Of a stretch of 64,000 nucleotides of DNA, positions 45,906 through 57,050 are shown piece after piece. The notes below the pieces were generated by a model. The model saw nothing but the letters and a program-made list of their open reading frames with translations, was not told where the DNA came from and did no database searches. The translations under genes were made by a program, and so were the position numbers. The stretch lies in assembly GCF_027595985.1 (NCBI RefSeq), contig NC_073311.1, positions 27,803,892-27,867,891 on the forward strand, in the 5' to 3' direction. The DNA comes from Sorex araneus (lineage: Eukaryota; Chordata; Mammalia; Eulipotyphla; Soricidae). Position 1 is the stretch's first letter, and the number at the start of each line of letters is the position of its first letter.

Positions 45906-47505
45906 CTTCAGATGCCTGTCTTCGGAAACTCTCGAGCTCATTCACCAACATGGTTTGGCAAGAGCCTCAGGTAATCACAAGCTAATGTCTGAGCTCACAA
46001 AGCTGTGCAGAGAAAGGAAAACCTCAAAGAGAGAAGAGCAGCAGTGTTGGCCAACATGGCAGAAGCCGGAAAAAGTATTGACAATGCTCACCTATCCTTT
46101 GCCAACTACTAGACCAAGATGACTGCCCTCAGACTTCCTGATGGATCTATCACATCTTCCAGAAGGGCGATGGAGAGGATTATTCACAACTTCTACTCAG
46201 ATCTCTTTGAGAGTCACGTCAACCTGCCCACATAACAAATTCTGCAGGATGGATATGTCATTCCCAACGTTCTCCCTTCCAAAATCTGATGTGCCATTTC
46301 ATTGGTAAAGACACGTACAGAGAAGGGATCACTAAGAAAATGATGGCTGGAGGAATCAGTTGGTATGAGAGATGTGTGCCGAAAGTAGATAGTGGACCAA
46401 ACATGATGGCCTCTTAGTGTCTGTGTTGCAAGCCATGATGCCCAAAAGTAGATAGAGAGTATGAGGAATATTGTCCGCAATGGAGGCAGTGCAAGGGTGG
46501 GAAAGGGGACGTATGCCAGGGATATTGTTGTGGGTAATGTGCATTGGTGGAGGGTAGGGTGTTTGATCATTGTGTGGTGGTAACCCAAATATGAAAGCTT
46601 GTGACTATCTCACTGTGATTCAATAAAATTTTTTTAAAAAGATGTGTACAGCACCCGGTCCAGTTAAGGTTAGATCCGAACACCTGGAGAATCTGCCGCC
46701 AGTACTTGTCAATACACGGGCTCAGCTCTTCACATGCTACCTGTCTGAATGCAAGGTTTCATCCCAATGGAAAATCAGCAGGACCATTCTGTTGTACAAG
46801 AAGGGAGACATCCACGACATCAGTAATTATCACCCAATCTGCTTGTTGTCCATTGTCTACAACTTGTTCACTTGAGTCATACTGAACAGAATAGGCAGAA
46901 CACTGGATGAAGGACAACCATGCAAGGAAGCCGGGTTTCGAAAAGGATTTAGCCCAATCGACAATATCCACATGGTGACCAACCTCATTGAGGTTTTGCA
47001 AGAGCTCAAGATGCTGCTCTGTCTAACATTCATCGATTTTAAAAAAGGCCTTTGATTCTGTTGAGACTGAAGTGGTCATCAAAGCCCTATCCAAAAAGGG
47101 CATTCAAACTCAGAACATTGGATCCTCTGTGAGCTGTATTACAGATTCACCACCAGGATCTCACCATTCTACAAGGAAGTGATCATTGACAAAAAGAGAG
47201 GGATTCAGCATTTCACAGAAACTCTTCGGTGGACCATACAAGTAATGCAATTTAATGCAACCGCTAGACTAGAGGCATTACTGACTGGATCCACGGGATG
47301 TGAAAAAACTGTGTGGCTTCCCACCTACGAGATTGTCAGACTTCTTCATCAAAATCCTGAACAAACAGTTTGAAGCACTTCACGTTTCCGGAGCGAGCAG
47401 ATACCATTAGGCTACACTAGCATGTGACAGGGACAAATGGAGACATTATTGGCACCTGCTCGAGCAAATCGAAGATCAACGGGATGACATGTGACAAGTG
47501 ACAAG
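45906..47505 (+). pseudogene. RTE retrotransposon, 3' segment (reverse transcriptase domain), dead
   Basis: Plus-strand continuation of the RTE protein: LSSETLELIHQHGLARASGN, ERRAAVLANMAEAGKSI and SDLFESHVNLP. After a nested insertion (46321-46637) come APGPVKVRSEHLENLPPVLV, ILLYKKGDIHDISNYHPICL, GFRKGFSPIDNI and FIDF/KAFDSVE (RT motif A, one-base frameshift near 47040). After the SPFYKEVIIDKKRGIQ region about 200 residues are missing, including the YADD catalytic box. The frame then resumes at FPPTRLSDFFIK and ends ATLACDRDKWRHYWHLLEQI at about 47470, with a short GACAAGT-type tail. Several stops make it non-functional. A 15-bp duplication (45136-45150 and 47506-47520, one mismatch) brackets the whole. 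Confidence 0.92.
46321..46637 (+). mobile_element. L1-like LINE 3' fragment nested in the RTE
   Basis: About 317 bases ending GTGATTCAATAAAATTTTTT interrupt the RTE frame. The flanks AAAGACACGTACAG (46307-46320) and AAAGATGTGTACAG (46638-46651) are a 14-bp target duplication with three differences. The same 3' end occurs in reverse at 20440-20829 and 38545-38803. Assignment to L1 is inferred from the poly(A) end and 5' truncation; no coding part is present. Confidence 0.7.
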
Positions 47506-47520
47506 TGATCATCTTACTTC

Positions 47521-49130
47521 AAGTTCAGACAGAACATAGAAAAATTGGTTATATAAACATATGAACATAAATGCCTATGAAAGATAATAATGGAAATTGA
47601 TCATATCCCAAAATTCAAGATTATATCATAATAGAAAAAGAGAAAAATGTAGTAGGCTGTCCAAAATGAAAGTTCTTTGTATAGTGACTAAAACCTATTA
47701 GTTACATTCATACTTGTGGAGAAGCTGTTTTATAATAAAGGAACTTACAGGAGATAAATTCATTTCACACAATAAATTGAAAGGTTCCTTCCTCTTATGT
47801 AGTCAATTAAGTTAAACTAGAAGTGTCAGATCAATGTAATTAAGAGTTGATAGAGAGCTACTGAGAATATATGAATTGGGATTCCTTCTGCATAAATTTA
47901 AAGTGTAAGATTACTTGTTCCATAATCTTCATTTCATTTCTAATGTTCTTGGACTTTGTGACTAAGGAAGCTAAGGAAGCTATTTAAACATTGTCTTGAG
48001 CCCCAAGAGAGTCTGATATTTTGATTCTACATATACTAGTGTCTCCACCTAGTGTAACAATGAGAAATAACTTCTAGGGGCTAAGGCATCACTTTCTCTC
48101 TCTTTTATACTTTCTAATTTTCCACTCTAGTTAAATCAACTAACGCAGAGTACACTTAGCTTCCACACATTCTTTAAAGTAACAGTGAGGATTCAGAGGT
48201 TAAAAGTTTATGAATTTGTAAATATATGCAACACACACAAGTCTGGAAAGGGGGCTGGGGGTAATGACAAGATTAAAAGGATGAACCAGAATTAGTCTAA
48301 AATTAGAATCTAATCTGATTATTCTTACTAAATAAAATCATAGGTTATATGTATTAACCATATATTTATTTGACACAATATTTTCTACAGGTTAATATAA
48401 GACTCTCTTTGAATTGTATCAGATTCAATATTAATATTGCTAAGAATAGCTGTTACTTTAGAAACGAAAGCATTGTTCAGTTTTATTCAAGCTCCACTTA
48501 ATAAGTTATCTTATTTTTATTCAAGCTCTCTGCAGTTCTTTTTAATTTCTTAAAACATACACAATGGGAATAATACCCTCCTATGAACTCTGTTGCACAC
48601 ACATTGTGTTACACAAAATCAAATTTACCTGGCATGCAGCCTCAAAGAATAATTTTCTAATAAATGAACTGCATGTACCTCTTAGGATTACTCTTTGACT
48701 TAGGGTATTGGTTACCAAAGCTGTTCCTATACTTAAATTCTAAAGTCTAGGAACATTTAAATTTGTTATAATGCTATAATCACACAATGCCAAGGTAAGA
48801 CTTTTCTCATTTCAATCCAATGCTAAGCTTAAATGTTATGCTGTACTGCTATAATGTTCACTCTAGTCCTCAGGTCCTAGCATTTATCCATACCTATTAT
48901 TTTTATGCATAAAAACTCAACAAATTGAAGGCACTCTTATGTGCCTTTAGGGCCATCACACTCACCTTTTCTTATTACTAACTTATAAGATATAAATTAG
49001 ATTACCAAAAATTTTATGCAAGTCTCTCTTAAGGGAAATGCATTTTTTTTACCATTTGGCTAGAAATCTGTATCAAACATCTATGCATAAAACTAGGACC
49101 ATAATTTAAATATTGGCACTTGCCTAGGAT
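47521..49130. other. Intergenic, nothing recognised
   Basis: AT-rich; no supported feature. Confidence 0.55.
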
Positions 49131-49189
49131 GTGTGAGACCCTGAACTTTAATCCTCATAGTCATGTGACTCAAAGAAGTGCTTCAGGTA

Positions 49190-49640
49190 GACCGTAGTTT
49201 TAAGAAAGCTATGGTTCACGGTTTTCATTGTGCACAGATTGCACAGCGTTCTCCAAGTGTGCTTTTCTCCGTGGAGCATTGCCCGCCTCCTCTAACTGCA
49301 GGCCTTCGCCCACTGAAGGGGGAGCCCATGTCTGAGGATCCAGAGGAGCACTGGGGGTCAGCGGCTGCAGCAGTACCACTCACGCTGTATTGCTCATGTC
49401 ACAGAGCTGTGGAGCTGAGGACCCTGCACACCCCCAGAGGGACTGTCCAGCTTGAGTGCCCCACGGACGGCTGGGGACATGGCTTGGCACGGGGCCTGGG
49501 CCCCTGAGACCCTTCAGGAGCAGGGGATGGGGCTGGAAGGTGGTTCTGCAGACGCAAGAGCAGGATTCAGTTGGGATCGCTCTGTGCTTGCAAAGTCACC
49601 AGGTGGTAAAAGTGAGTCTCTGAAACACTTTAGAAATCAC
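49190..49640. other. Unrecognised GC-rich segment
   Basis: 450 bases at clearly higher GC than the flanks, with a 109-codon plus-strand frame (49178-49507) that resembles nothing I know. Possibly an old gene fragment or unclassified repeat. Confidence 0.3.
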
Positions 49641-49739
49641 AGCTGAGCTCAGGCCCTGGCTTCACCCAGAGCTGCACCTCCAGCCCTCGGTGGCTCGCTT
49701 CCTGATTTTATCCCCCTTTCTCATCCTTATACATTGTCT

Positions 49740-49872
49740 TTTGTGGGTTTAGGGGCCACACCTGAGATGCTCAGGAATCACTCCTGGTGGGGCTTAGGGG
49801 TGGTTCTGGGGACGGATCCGGGGACGGCTGCGTGTTGGGCCACTTCACCTTGCTGTCCTGTGCTCTGGTCTA
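49740..49872 (-). mobile_element. SINE type A, old
   Basis: Reverse copy: GGGGCCACACCTGAGATGCT, CAGGAATCACTCCTGGTGGG, then diverged head. Confidence 0.7.
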
Positions 49873-49948
49873 ACTTGTTCAGATTTTGTCCTCCTGGCAC
49901 TTTACGCTTCAATGGTTGTGACCAGTGAGGCCAAGTGTTTCTACACTT

Positions 49949-49953
<5 letters not shown>

Positions 49954-49982
<29 letters not shown>
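49954..49982. repeat. (TA)n followed by T-run
   Basis: About 14 TA units directly upstream of a SINE. Confidence 0.95.
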
Positions 49983-49990
<8 letters not shown>

Positions 49991-49994
49991 TTCT

Positions 49995-50233
49995 TAGACT
50001 GGAGTGATAGCACAGCAGGTAGGGTATTTGCCTTGCACACGGCTGACCCTGGTTCGATTCTTCCGTCCCTCTTGGAGAGCCTGGCAAGCTACCGAGAGTA
50101 TCTCGCCCGCAGGGCAGAGCCTCGAAAGCTACCCATGTATTCGATATGCCAGAAACAGTAACAAGTTTCACAGTGGAGACGTTACAGGTGCCCACTTGAG
50201 CAAATCGATGAACAACGGGATGACAGTGCTACA
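49995..50233 (+). mobile_element. SINE type B, full length
   Basis: GACTGGAGTGATAGCACAGC head, GGTTCGATTCTTCCGTCCC, TTCGATATGCCAGAAACAGT, GAACAACGGGATGACAGTGC tail. Confidence 0.93.
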
Positions 50234-50362
50234 GATTGGAGGATTAATTTTTACTGTATGGGTTATAGGAGAGATAGCTATTCTAAAAACTTGAGTCTTG
50301 GCAATTTCATTGGCTTCTTAACTTATCTAATTAATATTTGTTGTGTTGGGCATTCTCCTTTC

Positions 50363-50563
50363 TTGCCGCAGACCCGTGTTCGATTCCTCCGCCCCTCTCG
50401 GAGAGCCCAGCAAGCTACCAAGAGTATGGAGCCCCCAGGGCAGAGCCTGGCAAGCTACCACTGCATATTGGATATGCCAAAAACAATAACAATAAGTCTC
50501 TCAATGATTAATGTTACTGGTTCCCGCTCGAACAAATTGATGAGCAGTGGGATGACAGTGTGT
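50363..50563 (+). mobile_element. SINE type B, 5'-truncated
   Basis: Begins within the tRNA head (CCGCAGACCCGTGTTCGATT) and runs through GGATATGCCAAAAACAATAA to the RTE tail (CCCGCTCGAACAAATTGATG). Confidence 0.9.
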
Positions 50564-50864
50564 ATACTATGAACAAATATTATTCCATGTGATTAGAATG
50601 TAATACAGACAAACTTACTAGTTTGCTGAGGAAATATAAACACATATGGACAAATAACTATGGCAATTGAATGGGTTGTACAATTTTTATGAGTGCTTAT
50701 ATTAGAAATATAATATGAGCACTCATTAGTGCTTATGCTAGAAGCACTATCTTAGAAATGTATATTTCTATATGTATTAGAAATATATGACTTTATTATT
50801 AGAGATATATGTTATATTTTATATAAGAACTGTATGATGATTCTGGATATGTGTGTGCGCATAC

Positions 50865-50928
50865 AAGAGAGAGAGAAAAAGGGAGAGAGAGACAGAGACA
50901 GAGATAGAGACAGAGACAGAGAGACAGC
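50865..50928. repeat. GA/GACA-rich simple repeat
   Basis: GAGAGAGA followed by GAGACAGAGACAGAGATAGA units. Confidence 0.9.
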
Positions 50929-50934
50929 GAACTA

Positions 50935-51955
50935 GCTATTGTGGAGGTTCACTTCAGGAAAATCTGCTTCCTACTGCAGGTCTTTAAGTCAGCTGCCTCA
51001 GGGCTCCCCTATACAACTCATCCATTGTGGGAAGATCCAGGAAAATTTCTACTAGCTGTTGCAGAATTATAAGATGACAAGTCTCGAGCTTCAAACACAT
51101 CACATTTTATTATTGTTTTTCTCATGTATGTTAAAATTTCCTTGAGTAAAATCAACTTCGTGGTAAAAATTAAGGATAGAGAATATTGAAGCATATTCCA
51201 TTGCTCTTGAAGGAGGCAGGGGAAAAACTATTTGCTCATTAAATTTTTAAAATTTTAAATGGCATTTTCATTACAGTGTTCATTGGATATCTATGAAGAA
51301 AGTGGTTGGCACTTGTGAAGAAAATTCGGAAGTGAAAATGTACAGTCAGAAGGGTTGAATGGTCGGAAGTGATGGTGCAGAGGGTGGCAAAAGCCTACAC
51401 ATATAAATGACAGTCTAGAATTTTAGCAGAGTAATTTTGAGATGAGAAAAACACTTGCTTTGATATAGTGTGATGATAGCATTAAAACGGGTCATAAAGT
51501 TAGTAGGAATGCCATTCTAGTGACTGGCAAATCAGGGCAGCCTCGGAATGTAAGTTGTGATATGGTACAATGAAAAGTACTTGGGATTATGCTTGGCAGG
51601 CAGAAATTTTTCCGAGGAATGTTTTGTAGTTTAGGACTAATGGGGGGTGGGATATGTGTGACTTACAGATTTTTTAGTTTGTGAAACTCAGTGAATTATG
51701 ACTTTAATACTGAACTGAGAACAGGAGAAGAGACAGATATTTCATGAAGCTCTTTGTGGGAATCAACAGTGCTGATTCTGAAAATAAGTTTGCCAGATAA
51801 TCTTCCAAGCATCGTTCTCGGCTGTGATCTGAGAAACTGAGATAATAAATAGTAGGAGAAAAGTTTATTAAAGAAAAAATGATTCTCAACATTTTAAAAC
51901 AACAGGATAACTAGTGAAAGATGCAAATTTTAAAGAGATGGGTTGGGGGAGGAAT
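50935..51955. other. Intergenic, nothing recognised
   Basis: No supported feature. Confidence 0.55.
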
Positions 51956-51957
51956 GT

Positions 51958-52120
51958 CTACAGAGATAATTCAATGGGCTGAAGTGCAGGGTTTGCCTCG
52001 AGGAGGTCCAGGGTGACTCTCAATAATGTTTGACCTCTCAGCACTGTCAGGAATGATTCCTGAGCACTAAACTGGTAGCAGCCCCTCAACAACATTGTCT
52101 ATGACCCAAAACTAAGAGAC
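51958..52120 (+). mobile_element. SINE type A, old
   Basis: CAATGGGCTGAAGTGCAGGG, GACCTCTCAGCACTGTCAGG, AATGATTCCTGAGCACTAAA. Confidence 0.65.
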
Positions 52121-52507
52121 ACATAGGACTAATGAACTTATAAACACGTTTTCTCCAAATTCAGTATCCAATATCTTCCTAAGCAAAAGAAAAAAAAATT
52201 ACTAAATCTTCTTGTAAGTGATTAAATGTGGCTTAGGTGCACCTGTTCTATTTTGAGTATTACAATTGTTACAAGAATTTTCTTATAACTAGTAAGTGGT
52301 AATAGAGGAGAAATTTTTATTTCATTGAGAACATCTCATTATAAACTATAGAAAATAACATTTATTTGTATTTTTATAACTAAAAAATTAAAAGGAGGAA
52401 ATTGATGGAATTTTTTTGTTTAGTGGTTTTGTTTTGATTTTATATTAAAATGGAGACTTATCAGGCAAACACCTGAGCATTACGTGTAATAAGACGTATC
52501 TTGGGGT

Positions 52508-52612
52508 AGCACTGTAGCACTGTCTCCTGTTGTTCATCAATTTGCTCGAGCAGGCACCAGTAATGTCTCCATTGTGAGACTTGCTGTTACTATTTTTGGC
52601 ATATTGAATACT
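52508..52612 (-). mobile_element. SINE type B 3' fragment
   Basis: Reverse tail TGTTCATCAATTTGCTCGAG through TGAGACTTGCTGTTAC to TTGGCATATTGAATAC; head missing. Confidence 0.9.
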
Positions 52613-52614
52613 GG

Positions 52615-54020
52615 GGTATCAGTATTTTATTATATATGAGCAACAAAACTGCATAAGAAATCAGCAGTGACTAAAATGTGGCACATCCTTAGTTAAATAT
52701 GACAACTCATTAGCATGCAATTCCCAGGCAAAACCTGTGATAATTGAGGTTTAAGTTGCAAAATACCATTTGTCTGCAGAACTCAATCAGAAAGTTTTCC
52801 AAGTTTATTACCTATAAAAATAAAAAAGCCGAAACAGGAAGATTCAAAGAAGCAAAAAAAATAGGAAATTATAGAGATTATATTCAAAGAATGTTTCTAT
52901 AGAGACTGGGAAATTAGACATTGGCTTATTGTTATCTAAATAACCAGAACTGGTTTATACACATTTTATGTGTAAGATAGTCCATGTGGGTGTGGGCGTG
53001 TACATATATCTAACTATCTGTATGTCTCTAGTAAATGGACTTTAATTGTACAGAAAAATCAATTGGGTTTACAGAGAGATTGTCATCACTGTTTGTTCAG
53101 ATGAATCAGACTTACAGTTCTAGACCAGAGATTCATTTAGATAAATGGAGTAATCCCACAATTTACCCTAAATACAAAGCTAACAAATGCATATGATTCT
53201 GGTGTACCCTTAAATTATTTCTTAAAGTTGGCTTTTCTAGTTAAGGAAGAAAAATATGACTAGAAGGAAGGCTGAGAAAACTGATTCAGTTGTAGATACT
53301 TAAATAGAATATTAAAATTAGTGATAAGAAGGACTTCTAAACACTTGAGAGTAGAGATGTGTCTAAAATAAATGTTACAAATTTAAACTTGGAAAAAATG
53401 TAAACATTTAAAGTAAGTAACAATTCAGTTTAATTTAGTAAATACCTATTGGACACTGAATTATAAATCTTTAAAAAGTACGAAATACAATGATGAGTAA
53501 AAATCCTTTCCTTCCAGAAGTTTACACTTTGGTACAAGTAGATAAGCACTTAGCAGAAATTGGAAAGTCTAGGAGTAAATGAGACTGCTCTTGGAACTCA
53601 ATCTTGGAAGGGCTTATATTGATCCATTCGCAAAATGCAATCCTTTAAATTGAGAGACAGTGTCAGAGAGTGAGAAATTGGAAAGTCAAAGGTATGAGGA
53701 AAAATAGACTCACAATGGTAAGTACACCACAAGGTGAATTTAAGTGTTGACATGGACAAAATCCAGGGTGCCCAGGAAATTGTTAATAAGGTAGTAAAGT
53801 TCCTCAACCAAGTAATTTCAGAGTTTCCAACTGGTCTACATACAGTTCTTTCTAACTGCCACACAGACAGCCTTGTTGATTTAAAATACAATAACAGGGT
53901 GGTTTGCTCAGACATTCAAATAAACCTGACATAAATAATTGAACAAATAAAATCTATTTGGAGTTAACTGTATTATGGTGATCTCATATTGCAAGGCCCA
54001 ATTTATGAAAATAAAGGGTA
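52615..54020. other. Intergenic, mostly unrecognised
   Basis: 53435-53560 (AATACCTATTGGACACTG ... CCTTTCCTTCCAGAAGTTT) looks like an old mammalian repeat of MIR/L2 age. Confidence 0.45.
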
Positions 54021-54023
54021 ATT

Positions 54024-54057
<34 letters not shown>

Positions 54058-54196
54058 CGTTGATTGTCGAATTTCTCGAGCAGTCTCAGTAATGTCTCCA
54101 TCCGTCCTAGCCTGGAGATTTTAGCAGCCTCTCTTCACTCGTTCTTCCCAATGGTGCCACATTGGAGGCTCTTTCAGGGTCAGGGGAATGAGATCA
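54024..54196 (-). mobile_element. SINE type B variant with (CAT)n tail
   Basis: Tail is (CAT)n at 54025-54056, then CGTTGATTGTCGAATTTCTC, AATGTCTCCATCCGTCC, then the extra segment CAGCCTCTCTTCACTC ... GGCTCTTTCAGGGTCAGG. Same variant as 21068-21300; the tRNA head is absent. Confidence 0.8.
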
Positions 54197-54807
54197 ATTT
54201 TCAAACTATATTATTTACTTTAAGAGCTAAATAAAAGAATTTTAGTATAAAGGCTCTAGAATAAAAGTTGTTTAGTCATATCCATAGGAAAAGCAGCTAA
54301 AATTCTGCTTTAAAAGCATCTTCACGTTTCTTAGAATACCATCTAAATGCAGATATTCACATATACATGTATATATATAACTTCTCAAAATAAATGGTTT
54401 CAGTGACTTTTCTGTAGCTTGAAGTCAGTAGATCTAAAAAGAAAAAGAGCACTTTTTAAAAATTTTAGTTTGATACCAAATAAAGTTTATGTAGTAATTT
54501 TATCATAAAAGTTAACTGTCCCTTCCCCAAGAAAAACATATATGCCATCAATTTTATTTTGAAGAATTTGACATTATTTAACACATTTTACACCAATTCT
54601 TTCATATTATCATATACTTGAAGCAGTCCTCACAATGATTACTAATACTACAGTATATTTACAGAAAAGAAGTTTCATTAGAATATGTACTGTATTCTAA
54701 CTTATTAGAAATGAATTTTGTTAACATTTTCCTGGATTTCACTTGTAACCTCATAGGTCTGCTTCCATTGTCACTAGACAGGTGCAATCAATCAAAGGAG
54801 AGTGAGG

Positions 54808-54880
54808 TGATGGGCTGGAGAGAGCTTTGGGTAGGGAAGAGCCTCTAAGTTGCAAGGTGTCAGACTTAAGTCCTAGAAAA
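54808..54880 (+). mobile_element. SINE type A head fragment, old
   Basis: GATGGGCTGGAGAGAGCTTT and GTTGCAAGGTGTCAGACTTA resemble a SINE head. Confidence 0.4.
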
Positions 54881-54884
54881 TCAT

Positions 54885-56640
54885 TTGTTTGCACACACAA
54901 ATCTGCTTGAATAGGAAAATGAAAAAAAATAATTTAATTTTAGAAACGGCAGGCTTGCAGACTGGTGGGTACTGGCTTTTGGAATAACCATTTTAACCTT
55001 CTGAGTTCACCCTATACATTATTTTCCTTCTATCATTTTTTTGGGGGGCGGAGGAAAGTTAAAGAAACATTTTACATTTTTAACAGTCTAAACCAAGAGC
55101 AGTTTTCAGATTTCGATTCTAAATCCAGTTCTTTTATTTCATTAGTCCAAGTTTCACACATTCTGAAGAAATACCTCAGAAAAGTATTCAAGCTTCCTTT
55201 TTACTCTTAGGGTATTATCCTGCAATTTAAGTGATTACTCTTGTATTTGCAATGCAAAGGCAGATGGAACAACTAATTTAAATGCCATTCAAAGAATGCA
55301 TAATTTCTTGGGTTCTTTATCACGGTATAATTAGCGGATTTTATCACTGATATACTCTGATGTTAAGAAGAAAGCATAATCTTCAGAATTCTAACTTTGA
55401 AAACATGACAATACCTTTGAAATTTCTCTTACACCCCCTAGTGGCTGAAGAGCAAAAATTAAGATATACAGTAATACTGGACATTAGCAATATCAAGTAC
55501 GTCTAGAAGTGAGTCATAGTTGAGATTGTAGTGCATATAAATTGGTAAAAATAATTTAAGGTAATAAAAATACTAGACGTCATTAAGTTTTAAACAGTTA
55601 TTAATTTCTTCCCATTTTTAAATTACTAAATTATCGTACTCTCCTTAAATTTAGGATAAAAAGAGAACTTTATCTCATAGATACATAGTAAATCTCATGT
55701 CCTCTCTTTATAAAAATCAATCCACATTTTATATCCCATCACCACTACATAATCAATATAATTAAAAGTAAACAATTCTCAGTCTCCAGCACCTTAAATC
55801 TTCACATTTCTTACAGCTTTCTTTTATCGAATCAGACCATGTATCCTAAAATATTTAAAGCAACTGCTACTGTAACTCATGCAACTTAGGAAAACAGACA
55901 CTGTTTTAGATAAGACTTTGAGGATGATGGTTATTTAGGGTTCCTTTCTGAAAATTTTATTTCAGAATGACTCTAACAGGGGAAAAATCTGGACACAATT
56001 ATAATAAACAAAGAGAAGAAACTTCTACAAGAATAGAATATGTAAGAGTTTGATAAAATTATGGAAAATAGGGAGAAGAGTTATACAAGAATAAAATATG
56101 CTGTTAAGTATTAATACAAAAGAATGAGAGCAAAGACTTTTCAGTCAGCGAGAGAGAAAAGTGTCTGAAAACAAATGTCAATCACATGATAACCACACAT
56201 CTACCCTGTAACAAAAATTTAAATCCAGTCAGTTTTATAATCAAGCATTGTTTCTCTAGGACTTTGAACCAGAAATTCGCAAACATTATATATTTGCCCA
56301 TTTGCTTAGGAAGCAAGTAAACAACAACAACAAAACCTTTCAGTGTGTTAGGAAACAGTATTTTATCTTAATAGCTTCTTAAAACCTGTCCATATTAGAC
56401 CCGAAAGCGGAAAAAAGAAATTCTCAAAAGTGTGGGTAGTCAGAAAGCTAACTTTTTAAATATGAACTTCCAAATCTAAAGGTATGATTGATTCGGCACA
56501 CTCAGTCTGTGAATTTGGCATTCATTATGTATCACTGATCTCATGCTTCACAAAATCAAAAAGACAAGTTCTTGAAATTGGAAAATGAAAGGATACAAAG
56601 AAAGAATCGAAGAATACTGGAAGTTTTCCCAGCATACTTA
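54885..56640. other. Upstream flank of NTS, repeat-free
   Basis: About 1.75 kb without recognisable SINE or LINE insertion just upstream of the NTS promoter; may include distal control sequence. Confidence 0.45.
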
Positions 56641-56670
56641 ATATGGAATTGCTTTTGAATCACTCCTGTG

Positions 56671-56715
56671 TGCGTCAGAAATCCACAGCAGCAGCTGCAA
56701 TTAAGGAAGATGTCA
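56671..56715 (+). promoter_or_regulatory. NTS: Candidate AP-1/CRE-like sites of the NTS promoter
   Basis: TGCGTCA at 56671-56677 is an AP-1/ATF-like site about 200 bases before the estimated start. AGATGTCA at 56708-56715 (TGACATCT on the other strand) is a CRE-like site about 155-160 bases before it. The rodent NTS promoter is known to use a distal AP-1 site near -200 together with CRE/AP-1-like and glucocorticoid elements, so position and sequence of the first site fit. The assignment is by spacing and motif only. Confidence 0.5.
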
Positions 56716-56836
56716 CTATCACTCTAGGCTCAGAAGTGGGGGAGGTGAGTGGGGGACAAGAGAAAAGGGGAGGAGGAAATGGGGAGAGGAGGGCACATCC
56801 TGGAGAGATAATCCCTGCAGGCTGACAGCTTTCTCC

Positions 56837-56848
56837 TATATATATAAG
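56837..56848 (+). promoter_or_regulatory. NTS: TATA box of NTS
   Basis: TATATATATAAG, about 30 bases before the estimated start site and 130-140 bases before the NTS ATG. Upstream lies a purine-rich G-stretch (56740-56800). Strong TATA boxes are typical of regulated neuropeptide genes. Confidence 0.8.
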
Positions 56849-56869
56849 GGAATGACCAGAGCACCTCTC

Positions 56870-56977
56870 AGAGTTCAGTCACTTTCAAAGTCTGCTGAAG
56901 GAAGAGGAGCTTTAGAGAGAAGCTCCTTCAGCTATCTCTGTCATTTCAAAGACTGAGTGGCGAGAAGTCTCAAGAGG
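56870..56977 (+). other. NTS: NTS 5' untranslated part of exon 1 (estimated)
   Basis: Inferred 5' UTR. The start is placed about 30 bases downstream of the TATA box at 56837; the exact start site cannot be seen. The stretch has no upstream ATG before 56978. An in-frame GTG at 56957 would add seven residues but has no support from the family. Confidence 0.6.
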
Positions 56978-57050
56978 ATGATGGCAGGGATAAAAATTCA
57001 GCTGGTGTGCATGCTTCTCCTGGCGTTCAGCTCCTGGAGTCTGTGCTCAG
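56978..57050 (+). CDS. NTS: NTS exon 1 (coding part): neurotensin/neuromedin N precursor, signal peptide
   Basis: First coding exon of the precursor of neurotensin and neuromedin N, secreted peptides of gut endocrine cells and neurons. The frame opens MMAGIKIQLVCMLLLAFSSW and continues SLCS, nearly identical to the mammalian NTS signal peptide as I remember it (human has M for I at position 5). Two adjacent ATGs sit at 56978 and 56981; the first is taken by analogy with the family. Residues 8-20 form the hydrophobic core, with cleavage expected near residue 23. The exon ends TCA-G before a consensus donor gtaagc at 57051, splitting an Asp codon after its first base. Intron 1 runs 57051-59045. 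A TATA box lies about 130 bases upstream. Call by direct reading of the protein and splice sites; very secure. Confidence 0.96.

Larger units (their letters stand above)
45136..47520. mobile_element. Complete RTE insertion with target-site duplication
   Basis: The target duplication TGATCATCTGACTTC at 45136-45150 recurs at 47506-47520 with T for G. Between them lie the inverted 5' piece, the 3' piece and a nested LINE fragment. A third copy of the same 12 bases (TCATCTGACTTC) sits at the inversion junction, 45898-45909. The element is truncated at its 5' end within the endonuclease domain. Confidence 0.88.
28601..56640. other. Intergenic region between divergent RASSF9 and NTS
   Basis: About 28 kb between the two promoter regions. 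It contains SINEs, one hAT element, a composite retroposon copy, microsatellites, an RTE element and one unrecognised GC-rich segment that may be a retrocopy. No third gene could be supported. Confidence 0.7.
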
